Below are positions 32,549 to 43,489 of a stretch of 64,000 nucleotides of DNA, piece after piece. Under the pieces are notes generated by a model. The model saw nothing but the letters and a program-made list of their open reading frames with translations, was not told the DNA's origin and ran no database searches. The position numbers and the translations under genes are program-made. Numbering within the stretch: the first letter of the stretch is position 1; each line of letters begins with the position of its first letter. Origin of the DNA: DASZTV01 sp035547515 (GTDB lineage Bacteria; Actinomycetota; Actinomycetes; JAFAQI01); the NCBI GenBank assembly GCA_035547515.1, contig DASZUS010000056.1, positions 69,637 to 133,636 on the forward strand, written 5' to 3'.

Positions 32549-34254
32549 TAGATGCTCACGGTCTCGGTGTCGCGACCGGAGCGCAGGACCGTCCCGGGAG
32601 TCGCGCCGGTAAGCACGTCGTCGGTGACGATCTCGACGCCGGCGACAAACACGTGCTTGATGCCGACGCCTTCGGCGAACAGCCGCATCCCGCCGCCGGG
32701 CAGGTCGTCGCGCGCTCGAGCCGGCGCACTGTCGACCGTGTCCGGGTCGAAGACGACCAGGTCGGCGTGCCAGCCCTCGGCGACCCTGCCGCGCCGGCTC
32801 AGTCCGTAGAGCCGCGCAGGCACGTCGGTGAGCTGGTGCACTGCCTCTTCCAGCGACATCAGCCCGCGACGGCGCACCGCCTCTGAGAGCACCCGGGTCG
32901 TGTAGTTGGCGTGGCACATCAGGTCCAGGTGGGCTCCGGCGTCCGATCCCCCGATCACCACCCGGGGGTCTCGCCACACCTCGACCCGGCGCTCCCATCC
33001 TTCGTCGCTGGCGCCGAGTGACGGCACGAGTGAGGGCAGCACCATCGTCAGCGGCAGCCGGTCGGGTAGGACCACGTCGAGCAAGACGTCGATGGCGTCG
33101 ACACCCCGCTCGGCCGCGATGTCGGCGATGGTCCGCCCGACGTAGCGCTCCTGAGCGGCATGTGCGGCCTCGGCGACTTCGATCAGCTCCGGCGTCGCGG
33201 CGGCCGCGATCCCCGATGCGGCAGCTTTCGCCGCGCCGTCGCGCAGCCGCTGTCGAGTGGCCGGGTCGGCGAGGGCGGTACGGCGTTCATCGTCCGGCAT
33301 CCGGACCACGGACTTCCATCCGGGCAAGGCGTCGAGCACTCGGTCGGCGCGCAGCCGCATCAGGTCCGGCAGCGTCAGGGCCACGACGTGAGCGCCCTTG
33401 CCGGCAGCACGGTCCGACGCGGTGAGCTGCTGCGCATAGACCTCGGTCGGCGACAGGCTGCCGAGCAGGTTCCAGTTGAGCGGCCGACCGGCGGCGAGCG
33501 ACATGTCGGCCATCAGCTCCGCACGGTCCTCCGCAATCTCGCCGAGGCCGGGAATGAACTCCAGCGTCGTTCCGGGATGCTTCCCAACCGCGCTCGCGAG
33601 CGCGAGGAACTCGTCGCGGTCGGCGTAGCGGCTCGGGACCGGCTCGTCGTCACCGTCGGTGTGCGCCTCGCCGAGCGAGGAGGACAGCCCGATCGCCCCG
33701 TCGTTCATCGCTTGGTGTGCGAGCTCGACGATCCGGGCGCGTCCGGCCTCGTCGAGCTCGCCGCCGACGGCGTCCTCGCCGAGCACCATCCGGCGCAGGG
33801 TCGAGTGTCCGGCCAGGAAGCCGACGTTCGGCCCCACCCGGTTCTCCAGGGTGTCGAGGTAGTCACCGAACGAACGCCACGACCAGGACGCCGACTGCAG
33901 CGCCGCGAGCGGCATCCCCTCGACCTTCGCCATCATCGCCGCGACATAGCCGGCGCCGTTGTCGTCGAGCGGCGCGATCGTGAAGCCGCAGTTGCCCCCG
34001 AAGACGGTGGTCACTCCGTGCAGCGGCGACGGCGACGCGCTCGGGTCCCACAGCAGCTGCGCGTCGTAGTGGGTGTGGATGTCGACGAATCCCGGGGCCA
34101 CCACCAGCCCGTCGACGTCGATGCTGCGCCGTGCGAGCTCCTCCGTCGGGCCGATCGAGACGATCCGGCCGGCGCGGATCCCGACATCGGCGCACCGCCG
34201 CGGGGCACCGGTGCCGTCGACGACCTCGCCGCCGCGCAGGAGCAGGTCGAGCAT
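32548..34254 (-). CDS. N-acyl-D-amino-acid deacylase-like amidohydrolase
   Basis: This 568-residue protein belongs to the D-aminoacylase branch of the amidohydrolase superfamily. An N-terminal beta-sandwich strand (LLLRGGEVVDGTG) precedes the metal-binding PGFVDIHTHYDAQ (His60, His62). The GGNCGFTIAP motif, AGHSTLR, and late GGSDAGAHLD (catalytic Asp) are typical. It should hydrolyse an N-acyl amino acid, dipeptide-like amide or cyclic ureide. The ATG at 34254 overlaps the stop of the upstream amidohydrolase gene. Confidence 0.85.
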   Translation of the reverse strand: MLDLLLRGGEVVDGTGAPRRCADVGIRAGRIVSIGPTEELARRSIDVDGLVVAPGFVDIHTHYDAQLLWDPSASPSPLHGVTTVFGGNCGFTIAPLDDNGAGYVAAMMAKVEGMPLAALQSASWSWRSFGDYLDTLENRVGPNVGFLAGHSTLRRMVLGEDAVGGELDEAGRARIVELAHQAMNDGAIGLSSSLGEAHTDGDDEPVPSRYADRDEFLALASAVGKHPGTTLEFIPGLGEIAEDRAELMADMSLAAGRPLNWNLLGSLSPTEVYAQQLTASDRAAGKGAHVVALTLPDLMRLRADRVLDALPGWKSVVRMPDDERRTALADPATRQRLRDGAAKAAASGIAAAATPELIEVAEAAHAAQERYVGRTIADIAAERGVDAIDVLLDVVLPDRLPLTMVLPSLVPSLGASDEGWERRVEVWRDPRVVIGGSDAGAHLDLMCHANYTTRVLSEAVRRRGLMSLEEAVHQLTDVPARLYGLSRRGRVAEGWHADLVVFDPDTVDSAPARARDDLPGGGMRLFAEGVGIKHVFVAGVEIVTDDVLTGATPGTVLRSGRDTETVSI

Positions 34255-35720
34255 CAGGACCATGCCTCTGCACCGGTGAGCTCGCTCACCGAGGACTCGA
34301 CGGTCGTCCCGGCGAAGAAGCTCGGGTTGGCACGGGTGAAGAACCGGACCGGATTGGCGAACACGAAGTCGCGGAACCCGGCCTCGTCGAGGATCTCGTG
34401 CTCGACCAGCTCCCACGCCTCCTCGAGCACCTGGCGCATGTCCGGCACGTCCCAGTGCGACAGATCGGAGCCGAACATCGGCTTCAGCGTCGCGCCGTAC
34501 GGGTTCGCCTTGGTGTTGAAAGCCGTCCCGGCCAGCGGGTCGTCGGCCTCGCAGCCGAAGAAGAAGTTGTCGGCGAACAGCGCCTTGATGTCCTCGCCGG
34601 CCGTGATCTCGCAGCGGGCGAACTCGTCGAGCATCGTCGGGTCGTCACCCGGCCGCACGGTGCGCGGCAGCGGTGGGCCGTCGTCGGTCTTGGTCTGCGA
34701 CGCGTGCTTGCTCCACAGATCCATCAGGAGCTGCCGATCGATCGTCTTGGGGTCGAGGTGCGCGAGGGCTTCGACGTTGCGCTTCTCCCAGTGGCCGACC
34801 AGGTCGGCGTACAACGCGACGGCCCAGGCAACGCCGCCTTCGAGGAACGCGAACGGAAGCTGCGGGAAGCGCCGGGTGACGCCTCCGAGGAACAGCGATT
34901 TGGCGAGCGAGTGATGGCCTTCGGCCAAGTGCCCGAGGTGGTTGTACATGTAGCTCGAGGTCGAGCGCCGCGCGCCCCATCCGATCGAGCCGGAGTGGAA
35001 CGCGACCGCGACCTTCAGGTCGAGGCAGCGCTGCCAGACCGGGTCGTAGTCGTGCTCGCTGTCGATCCCGTAGAAGTCCAGCCACATCGCGTAGCGCGCG
35101 AGCTCCGGATCCTTCTCGGCCAACGCCGCCGCCGGACGTTGCACGTAGCCCGCCAGCAGCACGGCTTTATAGCCGAGGTCTTGTACGGCGTGGTCCAGTG
35201 CAGTGAGCGCCTCCTCGGGACTGTGCATCGGGATCGCTGCGACCGGCGTCATCCGGTCCTCGAGGCCGGCGAACGCGTCCGCGTTGTAGCGGTTCAACGC
35301 GCGGCAGGCGCCGACCCGCTCGTGCTCGTCCTCGAGATGCATGTGGACCAGTCCGAGACTCGGGTAGACGACGCTGAAGTCGATGCCGAACTCGGGCAGC
35401 CGCTCGTACATCAGTCTCGGGTTCAGCGCCGTGGCGAGGTCGAGCGTGTTCGCGGCGGGTGCGCCCCACCACGGCGGCCGCGCCGAACGCAGCCGGTGCC
35501 GCTCGCGCGGAGTCAGCTCCGACCACACCTGCTCTGGTCCGTAGAGACCCGGCAGCAGCCTGCGAAAGCTCGGGCTCGCCGGATCGACTCCCTCGTCGCG
35601 CAGGTACGGCGCCAGCGCATGCAGCGACTCCATGCAGTGACCGTCGATGTCGATCACAGGATGGGACAGCCGCGCCTTGATCGCGGCGGTCTCGCTCTGT
35701 GCCGGCATCGTCGAGGTCAT
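34254..35720 (-). CDS. Amidohydrolase-2 family protein
   Basis: This 488-residue protein is an actinobacterial amidohydrolase-2 (ACMSD-related). It begins with IDIDGHCMES, the usual variant of the first metal motif in this group, has AVAFHSGSIGWG in the middle (metal His) and FGSDLSHWDVPDM near the C-terminus (metal/catalytic Asp). The family hydrolyses or decarboxylates small aromatic or amide compounds. It is coupled to an SDR upstream (ATGA) and the deacylase-like gene downstream. Confidence 0.83.
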   Translation of the reverse strand: MTSTMPAQSETAAIKARLSHPVIDIDGHCMESLHALAPYLRDEGVDPASPSFRRLLPGLYGPEQVWSELTPRERHRLRSARPPWWGAPAANTLDLATALNPRLMYERLPEFGIDFSVVYPSLGLVHMHLEDEHERVGACRALNRYNADAFAGLEDRMTPVAAIPMHSPEEALTALDHAVQDLGYKAVLLAGYVQRPAAALAEKDPELARYAMWLDFYGIDSEHDYDPVWQRCLDLKVAVAFHSGSIGWGARRSTSSYMYNHLGHLAEGHHSLAKSLFLGGVTRRFPQLPFAFLEGGVAWAVALYADLVGHWEKRNVEALAHLDPKTIDRQLLMDLWSKHASQTKTDDGPPLPRTVRPGDDPTMLDEFARCEITAGEDIKALFADNFFFGCEADDPLAGTAFNTKANPYGATLKPMFGSDLSHWDVPDMRQVLEEAWELVEHEILDEAGFRDFVFANPVRFFTRANPSFFAGTTVESSVSELTGAEAWS

Positions 35721-36424
35721 GAGGTGCTCCCAGCATCGAGGACCAGAGTTGTCCCGGTCACGGCGGCGGCTGACGGTGAGACGAGGTAGCCGACCGCATC
35801 GGCGACCTCGGCAGTCTCGATCAGGCGCGGCGCCGGCCCCGACAGCCGCTTCAGCAGCTCCATGTCGGCTTCTGGTGGCGGCATGAAGCCTTTGAGGAAC
35901 GGCGTGCGAACCGAGCTCGGGCAGACCGCGTTGGCTCGCACGCCGTCCTTGGCGTGCTCCACCGCGAGCACCTTGGTCAGCATGATCACGCCCGCCTTCG
36001 AGACGTTGTACGCCGCGTTGTAGGGCGTCGCCCGCAGGCCCCCGGATGAGGCGATCGTGACGATGCAGCCCTTCGCCGCGACGAGTGCCGGAAGCGCTGC
36101 CTGGCAGACCAGGAACGTCCCGGTCAGGTTGGTCTCGAGGGTCCGGCGCCAGTCCGCGGCGGGTACCGAAGCCGTCATCGCCATCGCGCCGATCCCCGCG
36201 GCGGTCACGACGACATCGAGGCTCTCGACTGCGCGAAGCGCTGCCGCGACCGCGACGTCGTCCGTGACGTCGAAGGTGAGAGTCGACGCCGCCACCTCGG
36301 AGATCTCGGTCAACCCCGTGGCGTCGCGGTCGGCGGCGATCACGTCGTAGCCGTCGGCGGCCAGCCGCTGAACGATCGCGCGGCCGATCGCCCCTCCGGC
36401 ACCCGTGACCAGCGCTCGCCTCAA
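35717..36424 (-). CDS. Short-chain dehydrogenase/reductase
   Basis: This 235-residue SDR has TGAGGAIG (residues 7-14) for the cofactor, an Asp after the second strand (AADRDATG), which favours NAD, a variant TAAGIG in place of NNAG, and the catalytic Tyr-x3-Lys in AAYNVSKAGV. The start is a TTG at 36424, supported by GGAAGG about 8 bases upstream. It is the first gene after the palindrome at 36473-36488 and leads a run of six overlapping genes. Confidence 0.85.
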   Translation of the reverse strand: MRRALVTGAGGAIGRAIVQRLAADGYDVIAADRDATGLTEISEVAASTLTFDVTDDVAVAAALRAVESLDVVVTAAGIGAMAMTASVPAADWRRTLETNLTGTFLVCQAALPALVAAKGCIVTIASSGGLRATPYNAAYNVSKAGVIMLTKVLAVEHAKDGVRANAVCPSSVRTPFLKGFMPPPEADMELLKRLSGPAPRLIETAEVADAVGYLVSPSAAAVTGTTLVLDAGSTS

Positions 36425-36472
36425 CAGTCGCCTTCCGTACCGAAAGTGGCGACCGCAGGCCCGCCGCCGTAC

Positions 36473-36488
36473 TAAGAGGACTCTCTTA
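36473..36488. promoter_or_regulatory. Probable TetR operator
   Basis: TAAGAG-GACT-CTCTTA is a perfect inverted repeat in the 81 bases between the tetR stop and the SDR start. On the minus strand TATAAG at 36490-36485 resembles a -10 element, so a repressor bound here would block the operon promoter. The regulator gene lies immediately upstream. Confidence 0.6.
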
Positions 36489-36505
36489 TATCGGCGGCCG
36501 TGACG

Positions 36506-37159
36506 TCAACCAGCGACCAGATTCCCTGAGAGCAGGTTGCGCACCTCGTCGCTCGGCGGGGACGTCATCGCCGCGAGGTAGACGTCGATCAGGCTCGGCA
36601 GGAACAGCCGGTCCCGGCGCGTCGCGCGCGATCGCGTCTCACGTCGCGCGGCCTCGTCCGCCAGCACGTGCAGGACCATCGTCTCCGCCATCGGGTAGCG
36701 AATGTTGACCAGCTCGCGCGGCAGCCCGCCCGCGAGCAGCTCGTTCGCCTGTCTGGCCCGGGTGTCCCCCACCAGCGCCAACAGCTCGCGCGGCGTCCGC
36801 CGCGGGTCGCGGGTCAGGCCGCCCAAGATTCGCAGGAACGCGCGCTCGCGCCACGTCTCGTCGAGCAGCATCGCCAGCGGCTCGACGAACGCCCGGGCGG
36901 CGGCCCGCGGCGAGCAGTCGAGCCCGGCCGCGGCGATGAGCTCCTCGCGGGCAGCGCGAACCCGTGCGGTGAAGGGCGCCAGCACGGCCGCGAGCAGACC
37001 CTCCCGCGAGCCGAAGTGGTACTGGATCGCAGACACGTTGCGCTGGCCGGCGGCGGCGGTGATGTCCGCCAACGAGGGCGCGTCGGGACCTTGCTCGGCA
37101 CACAGCGCCAGCGCGGCATCGATCAGGGCGAGCCGGGTCCTCTCACCGTCGCGCGGCAT
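36506..37159 (-). CDS. TetR-family transcriptional regulator
   Basis: This 217-residue protein has a TetR helix-turn-helix (SLADITAAAGQRNVSAIQYHF, residues about 29-49) and a helical ligand domain with C-terminal tail of the TetR_C_33 type. It starts one base after the stop of the nitroreductase gene, so the two are co-transcribed. The palindrome just beyond its 3' end is the likely operator, so it probably represses the amidohydrolase operon; the ligand is unknown, perhaps a pathway intermediate. Confidence 0.85.
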   Translation of the reverse strand: MPRDGERTRLALIDAALALCAEQGPDAPSLADITAAAGQRNVSAIQYHFGSREGLLAAVLAPFTARVRAAREELIAAAGLDCSPRAAARAFVEPLAMLLDETWRERAFLRILGGLTRDPRRTPRELLALVGDTRARQANELLAGGLPRELVNIRYPMAETMVLHVLADEAARRETRSRATRRDRLFLPSLIDVYLAAMTSPPSDEVRNLLSGNLVAG

Positions 37160-37160
37160 C

Positions 37161-37763
37161 TCAGCCGCTGTAGGGACGCAGGGCCGGCCCGTCCAGGATC
37201 GCGGCGTGCGGGGCCGCGACCGGCTCGTTCGGAGGCCGTGGATCGTCCTTGACCGGCGTCCCGATCGCCACCCAGCCCAGCAGCCGCTCGGTGTCCGCCA
37301 GCCCGAAGACGTCGGTGAGCGACGGGCCGGACAGGTAGTTGGCCGACTTCCAGACCGCGCCGAAGCCGAGTGCGTGGGCAGCCAGCGCGATCGCGTAGCC
37401 GCAGCAGGACGCGGACGCCACCTGCTCCCACTCGGGCACCTTCGGGCTGGGCTGCGGTGAGGCGATCACCGCCACGAGCAGCGGAGCGAGGAATGCCTTC
37501 TTGCGAAGCTTCTCCTGCGCCGCCTCGGGCAGGTCCGCGACGTGGTGGGCCGCCGCGGCAGCCAGCGCCTCGCCGAACGCGACGCGCCCGGCGCCGCGGA
37601 CGACCACGAACCGCCACGGCTTGAGCGAGCCATGATCCGGCACCGTCGTCGCAGCGGCAAGGATGCCGTCGAGCTCGGCGCCCTCGGGCGCCGGCTCGGT
37701 CAACGACGCGATGCTGCGGCGCGACAGGATGACCTCGAGTCGACGATCGACCACCGCAGTCAT
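37161..37763 (-). CDS. Nitroreductase-family FMN oxidoreductase
   Basis: This 200-residue protein matches the small YdjA-like branch of the nitroreductase family: the N-terminal FMN phosphate motif SRRSIASL, PDHGSLKPWRFVVVRG (about 42-57), a Cys-Cys-Gly-Tyr helix, and the C-terminal GWVAIGTP segment. It would use NAD(P)H to reduce nitro groups, enones or similar acceptors. It is the promoter-proximal gene before tetR. Whether it belongs to the same pathway as the amidohydrolases is inferred from the gene order only. Confidence 0.85.
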   Translation of the reverse strand: MTAVVDRRLEVILSRRSIASLTEPAPEGAELDGILAAATTVPDHGSLKPWRFVVVRGAGRVAFGEALAAAAAHHVADLPEAAQEKLRKKAFLAPLLVAVIASPQPSPKVPEWEQVASASCCGYAIALAAHALGFGAVWKSANYLSGPSLTDVFGLADTERLLGWVAIGTPVKDDPRPPNEPVAAPHAAILDGPALRPYSG

Positions 37764-37794
37764 GCGACCACATTAGGACGGCGGGAGGCAGGCG

Positions 37795-37884
37795 CTAGCG
37801 ACGGCGTTCGGTGAAGACGCCGTTCAGCATCACCACCGCCGTCAACCCGATCAGAACGAACCCGACGATCAGCCCTGCGGTCAT
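37795..37884 (-). CDS. Possible 29-residue single-helix membrane protein
   Basis: The ORF encodes one strong hydrophobic helix (TAGLIVGFVLIGLTAVVML) flanked by a basic tail (FTERRR). The length and charge pattern suit a small membrane peptide, but the ribosome binding site is weak and there is no homologue I can name. It is divergent from the Rho-N-like gene. Confidence 0.35.
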   Translation of the reverse strand: MTAGLIVGFVLIGLTAVVMLNGVFTERRR

Positions 37885-37945
37885 GCTTCGACCATGCCCG
37901 TTGGCACGTCTGAGTACGCGGTGAGTGCCCGGGTACAAGGCAGCC

Positions 37946-38215
37946 ATGGCGTCGACCAAGCAGGTGCAGGCAGCGAAGCGCAATGTGAAGGCGGCCCAGC
38001 GAGGGGCGGCATCGAAGCGCAGCCTCGCGAACATGCCCAAGGCGACGAAGAGCGCGCTGGGCAAGCAGGGCGCCGCGGTCGCGCAGCGCAAGCGCTCCGG
38101 CACGAGCGAGCCGAAGACGCGCGCGGAGCTCTACGAGATCGCCAAGGCGCGCGACCTGCCCGGCCGGTCCAAGATGGGACGCAGCGAGCTGGCGAAGGCC
38201 CTCGGCCGCAAGTAG
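37946..38215 (+). CDS. Small basic protein with Rho-N/SAP-like C-terminal domain
   Basis: This 89-residue protein has a Lys/Ala/Arg-rich N-terminal half (13 or more basic residues, histone H1-like) and a C-terminal helix-extension-helix: TRAELYEIAKARDLPGRS then KMGRSELAKAL, as in the Rho N-terminal or SAP domain that binds nucleic acid. Actinobacterial proteins of this kind are sometimes annotated as plasmid-stabilisation or DNA-binding proteins; a nucleoid or RNA-binding role is likely but unproven. The ATG at 37946 is chosen because the basic region starts there. Confidence 0.7.
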   Translation: MASTKQVQAAKRNVKAAQRGAASKRSLANMPKATKSALGKQGAAVAQRKRSGTSEPKTRAELYEIAKARDLPGRSKMGRSELAKALGRK

Positions 38216-38222
38216 CGAGCCG

Positions 38223-39551
38223 TCAGTCGGCGCGACCGGCGATCGTGCCCTTGCGTGACCGCCACCGCCGCACCGCGGCGCGATGCAGTGGATCGAGCGC
38301 GCGCCCCTCGGCCGCGAGGTCGGCGCGCAGGCTGCCCCGATGGCGGAAGATCCAGATCAGGCCGAGCCCCCACGCGACGTACTGCACGCAGAAGGCGGCC
38401 TTGAACTCGCCGAGCGAGGCCGACGAAGGACCGACACCGAAGCCCGACAGCACGCCACCGATGCTGGCGATCACGGCGAGCGATGCGACGAAACCGCCCA
38501 TGTTGACGATGCCGCTCGCACTCCCGGCGCGCACCAGCGGGTTGTGGGTGCGCGCGAAGTCGATGCCGACCATCGACCCAGGGCCGTTGGAGCCCAGCAC
38601 GACGATCAGCACGATCAGCAGCGCGAGCGGCGTCCGCCCGGGCCAGAGGAGGACCACGGTCCAGACCACGATGGTGGCGAACACGATCGCTATGACGAGA
38701 TTGGTACGCCGGAACGGGTAGCCGCCGGTGAGTCGGCCGAGCACCGGTCCCACGGCCATGCCCACCGCGACGAGCAACGTGAGCAGCGCGCCGGCCGCGC
38801 CCTTCGAGAGGCCTTCGCCGGTGACCAGGAACGGGTAGCCCCACAGCAGCGCGAAGGTGTTGCCGGAGAACTGCGTCGTGAAGTGCGCCCACAAGCCGAG
38901 TTTTGTGCCGCGCTCTCGCCAGGCCTGGGCCACGTGCGCCGCGATCTGCGCGCGCGGCAGCGCGACCACGGTTGGCTCCTGACCGGGCGGATGGTCGTGA
39001 ACCGCGAGGGCGACGAGCACCGCCGCCGCGCAGCCGATGATGGCGCACAGCAGGAAGGTCCCGCGCCATCCGGCGCCGCCGAGCAGCGCGACCAACGGAT
39101 ACGCGGCCGCGACCTGGCCGAGCTGGCCGACGATCGCGGTGAGCTGGGTGAGGACCGGGGCCTGCCGTGGCGGGAACCACACCCCGACCAGTCGCAGCAC
39201 GCTGATGAACGACATCGCGTCGCCGCCGCCGACGAGCACCCGGGCGAGCACCGCCAGCCCGACGCCGTGTGCAAGCGCGAGACACGCCTGACCTGACGCC
39301 ATCACTACCGCGCCTGCGGTGAGCATGCGACGGCTGCCGAACCGGTCCAACGCAGCGCCGACCGGCACCTGCATCCCGGCGTACACCGCGAGCTGCAGCA
39401 CGACGAACAACGAGATCTCGGCGGCCGACGCGTGCAGGTGATGCTGCGCCTTGATCGCGGCTACCCCCAGTGACCCGCGCTGGAAGACCGCGACGGCGTA
39501 GGCGGCGACGGCAGCGCCCCAGACGACCCAGCCCCGTCCCGCGCCTGTCAC
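38223..39551 (-). CDS. MFS transporter
   Basis: This protein of about 442 residues has 12 membrane helices. The loop after helix 2 (GAALDRFGSRRMLTAGA) is motif A of the MFS, and the region around IDFARTHNPLVRAGSASG is shared with nitrate/sugar-phosphate-like and D-galactonate-like porters. I prefer the GTG at 39551 over the in-frame ATG at 39644, because the latter would leave only 3 bases to the divergent gene. The substrate is unknown. Confidence 0.8.
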   Translation of the reverse strand: MTGAGRGWVVWGAAVAAYAVAVFQRGSLGVAAIKAQHHLHASAAEISLFVVLQLAVYAGMQVPVGAALDRFGSRRMLTAGAVVMASGQACLALAHGVGLAVLARVLVGGGDAMSFISVLRLVGVWFPPRQAPVLTQLTAIVGQLGQVAAAYPLVALLGGAGWRGTFLLCAIIGCAAAVLVALAVHDHPPGQEPTVVALPRAQIAAHVAQAWRERGTKLGLWAHFTTQFSGNTFALLWGYPFLVTGEGLSKGAAGALLTLLVAVGMAVGPVLGRLTGGYPFRRTNLVIAIVFATIVVWTVVLLWPGRTPLALLIVLIVVLGSNGPGSMVGIDFARTHNPLVRAGSASGIVNMGGFVASLAVIASIGGVLSGFGVGPSSASLGEFKAAFCVQYVAWGLGLIWIFRHRGSLRADLAAEGRALDPLHRAAVRRWRSRKGTIAGRAD

Positions 39552-39647
39552 ACCACGACGGTAGAGGCTGACCGGGGCGGCTCGGGTCGGACGAACCCAC
39601 CGCCGAACGGTGGTGTCAGCCGCCAGCCAAAGGGTCATGATCACTGC

Positions 39648-41798
<2,151 letters not shown>

Positions 41799-41813
41799 CC
41801 CCGCCCCCCCAGG

Positions 41814-41874
41814 CGTGATCTTGACGATGCGCACGCTATGAGCGCCTCATAGCGTGCGTGTCGTCAAGATCACG
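41814..41874. repeat. 61-base near-perfect palindrome
   Basis: Two 29-base arms (41814-41842 and 41846-41874) are inverted around a CGC loop. Only the central two bases of each arm (TG against TG) fail to pair. It lies 16 bases after the DHA2 transporter stop and is followed by CGGGTCTTTCC, so it could terminate that transcript. Its length and regularity exceed a normal terminator, so a dispersed palindromic element is also possible. Confidence 0.7.
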
Positions 41875-41902
41875 CGGGTCTTTCCGCGCGACGGATGCAG
41901 GA

Positions 41903-42022
41903 ATGACGTCCGTCGGCGTCGTAACTGACCTCGGCGGCGCCTGGCACCTGGTGAAGGTCACCACGCCTGGCCCCTCGAGCCTGCTCAACAAGCTGAGCGG
42001 GCTCGCCCCCACCCCACCGTAG
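41903..42022 (+). CDS. Possible 39-residue ORF upstream of esterase
   Basis: An ATG directly after GCAGGA opens a frame of 39 codons (TSVGVVTDLGGAWHLVKVTT near the start). It could be a small peptide or the remnant of a larger gene. I recognise no family and the evidence is codon structure only. Confidence 0.25.
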   Translation: MTSVGVVTDLGGAWHLVKVTTPGPSSLLNKLSGLAPTPP

Positions 42023-42036
42023 GCCGAGGACCCGAG

Positions 42037-43392
42037 ATGCGACGCGCCGCCATGTCCCTCACCCTGTGCGCGGCGCTCGGATGCGGAGTCCTCCCCGCGG
42101 CCGCGAGCGGTACGGCGGCGCAGGCGGCTGCCGGCAAGCCTGCCGGAGCTCGCGTCATCGCCGAGAAGCGGCTGGGGCCGCGCGTCATCGAGCTGACGAT
42201 CACGACGCCTGCGTTCAACACGCCGACGCATGTCGACGTGGATCTTCCGGTCGGCTATCGCGCGCATCCGGACAAGCGCTGGCCGGTGGCGTACTTCCTG
42301 GCCGGCATCCTCAACAACTACGCGTCGTTCAACGACGTCGTCGACGGTCTGGAGCTCACGCGCACCTTTCCCGCGATCTCGGTGTCGCCCAACGGCGACA
42401 GCGGTTGGTGGAGCGACTGGTACGAGAAGGGCAAGTACGGCGCCCCGAAGTACGAGACGTTCGTCATCGATCAGCTGATCCCGCTGATCGATCGGATGTT
42501 CCGCACCATCCCGACCCGCTCGCAGCGGGCCATCGCAGGGGTGTCCATGGGCGGGTACGGCGCCATGATGCTGGCGGCTCGCCATCCCGACCTGTTCGGC
42601 GACGCCGCCAGCATCTCCGGAGCGGTGGACACCAACTTCGTCCCGATCGCAGAGATCCTCACAGCAAGCTCGCTGATCATGGGCCGGCAGCCAGACGCGA
42701 TCTATGGGCCGCAGGCCACGCAGGAGGTCCGCTGGCGCGGGCACAACCCGACGACGCTCGCGTCCAACCTCCGCGGCGTCAACCTGCAGCTCCGCACCGC
42801 CGACGGGACCCCGAACCAGCACCTCGGCGAGACGCTGCTCGGGATCGATGCCACCGCGTGCGTCGAGGAAGCCGGGGTGCACCAGGCGAGCGTCGGGATG
42901 CGGCGACGGCTCAACGCGCTCGGCATCCACTACCTGTGGCACGACTACGGCCCCGGCTGCCACGACGTACCGAACTTCGAGCGCGAGATCGGCCCGACGC
43001 TGCAGACGATCGCCCGCGAGTTCGCCCACCCGAGCCCGGCGCCGGCCACGTTCAGCTACCGGTCAATCGAGCCGGCATTCGAGGTCTACGGCTGGCGGGT
43101 GCGCGCGGACCGGCGACGCGCCTTGGAGTTCCTCGACCTCAACCATGTCTCACGCACCGGGCTGACGCTGACCGGGTCCGGCACCACGACGGTCACGACG
43201 CCGCCGCTGTTCCACGGGGTCGACCGGGTCGTCCTGCACGGCGCGACGACGAAGACCGCTGCTCCGGACAGCCGCGGCCGCATCACCTTCCAGGTAGACC
43301 TCGGCGCGCCCGACACCCGCCAGGAGTACACGGTCGGAGCGGACACCACGCGCACGACGCGCACCGTGCGGTTCGGCCGGGCAAGCCGGTGA
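42037..43392 (+). CDS. Secreted esterase (alpha/beta-hydrolase, esterase D/antigen 85-like)
   Basis: This 451-residue protein has a signal peptide (cleavage near AASGTAAQAA, about residue 25-30) and an esterase D-type alpha/beta hydrolase domain (55-335). The nucleophile is Ser170 in GVSMGGYG; a late His is in GPGCHDVPNF. The C-terminal 110 residues are beta-rich and probably a separate sandwich domain. It should act outside the cell on an ester or acylated polymer. It stands alone between the palindrome and the hybrid kinase gene. Confidence 0.82.
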   Translation: MRRAAMSLTLCAALGCGVLPAAASGTAAQAAAGKPAGARVIAEKRLGPRVIELTITTPAFNTPTHVDVDLPVGYRAHPDKRWPVAYFLAGILNNYASFNDVVDGLELTRTFPAISVSPNGDSGWWSDWYEKGKYGAPKYETFVIDQLIPLIDRMFRTIPTRSQRAIAGVSMGGYGAMMLAARHPDLFGDAASISGAVDTNFVPIAEILTASSLIMGRQPDAIYGPQATQEVRWRGHNPTTLASNLRGVNLQLRTADGTPNQHLGETLLGIDATACVEEAGVHQASVGMRRRLNALGIHYLWHDYGPGCHDVPNFEREIGPTLQTIAREFAHPSPAPATFSYRSIEPAFEVYGWRVRADRRRALEFLDLNHVSRTGLTLTGSGTTTVTTPPLFHGVDRVVLHGATTKTAAPDSRGRITFQVDLGAPDTRQEYTVGADTTRTTRTVRFGRASR

Positions 43393-43489
43393 TCAGCACC
43401 GCAAAGCTCGGGTGGTTGGCATCGGCCTGCCGGTGGGAAGGGATCATCAGGGCGCAGCAAAGCGCATGATGAGACCGGAGGGGGTGGCA

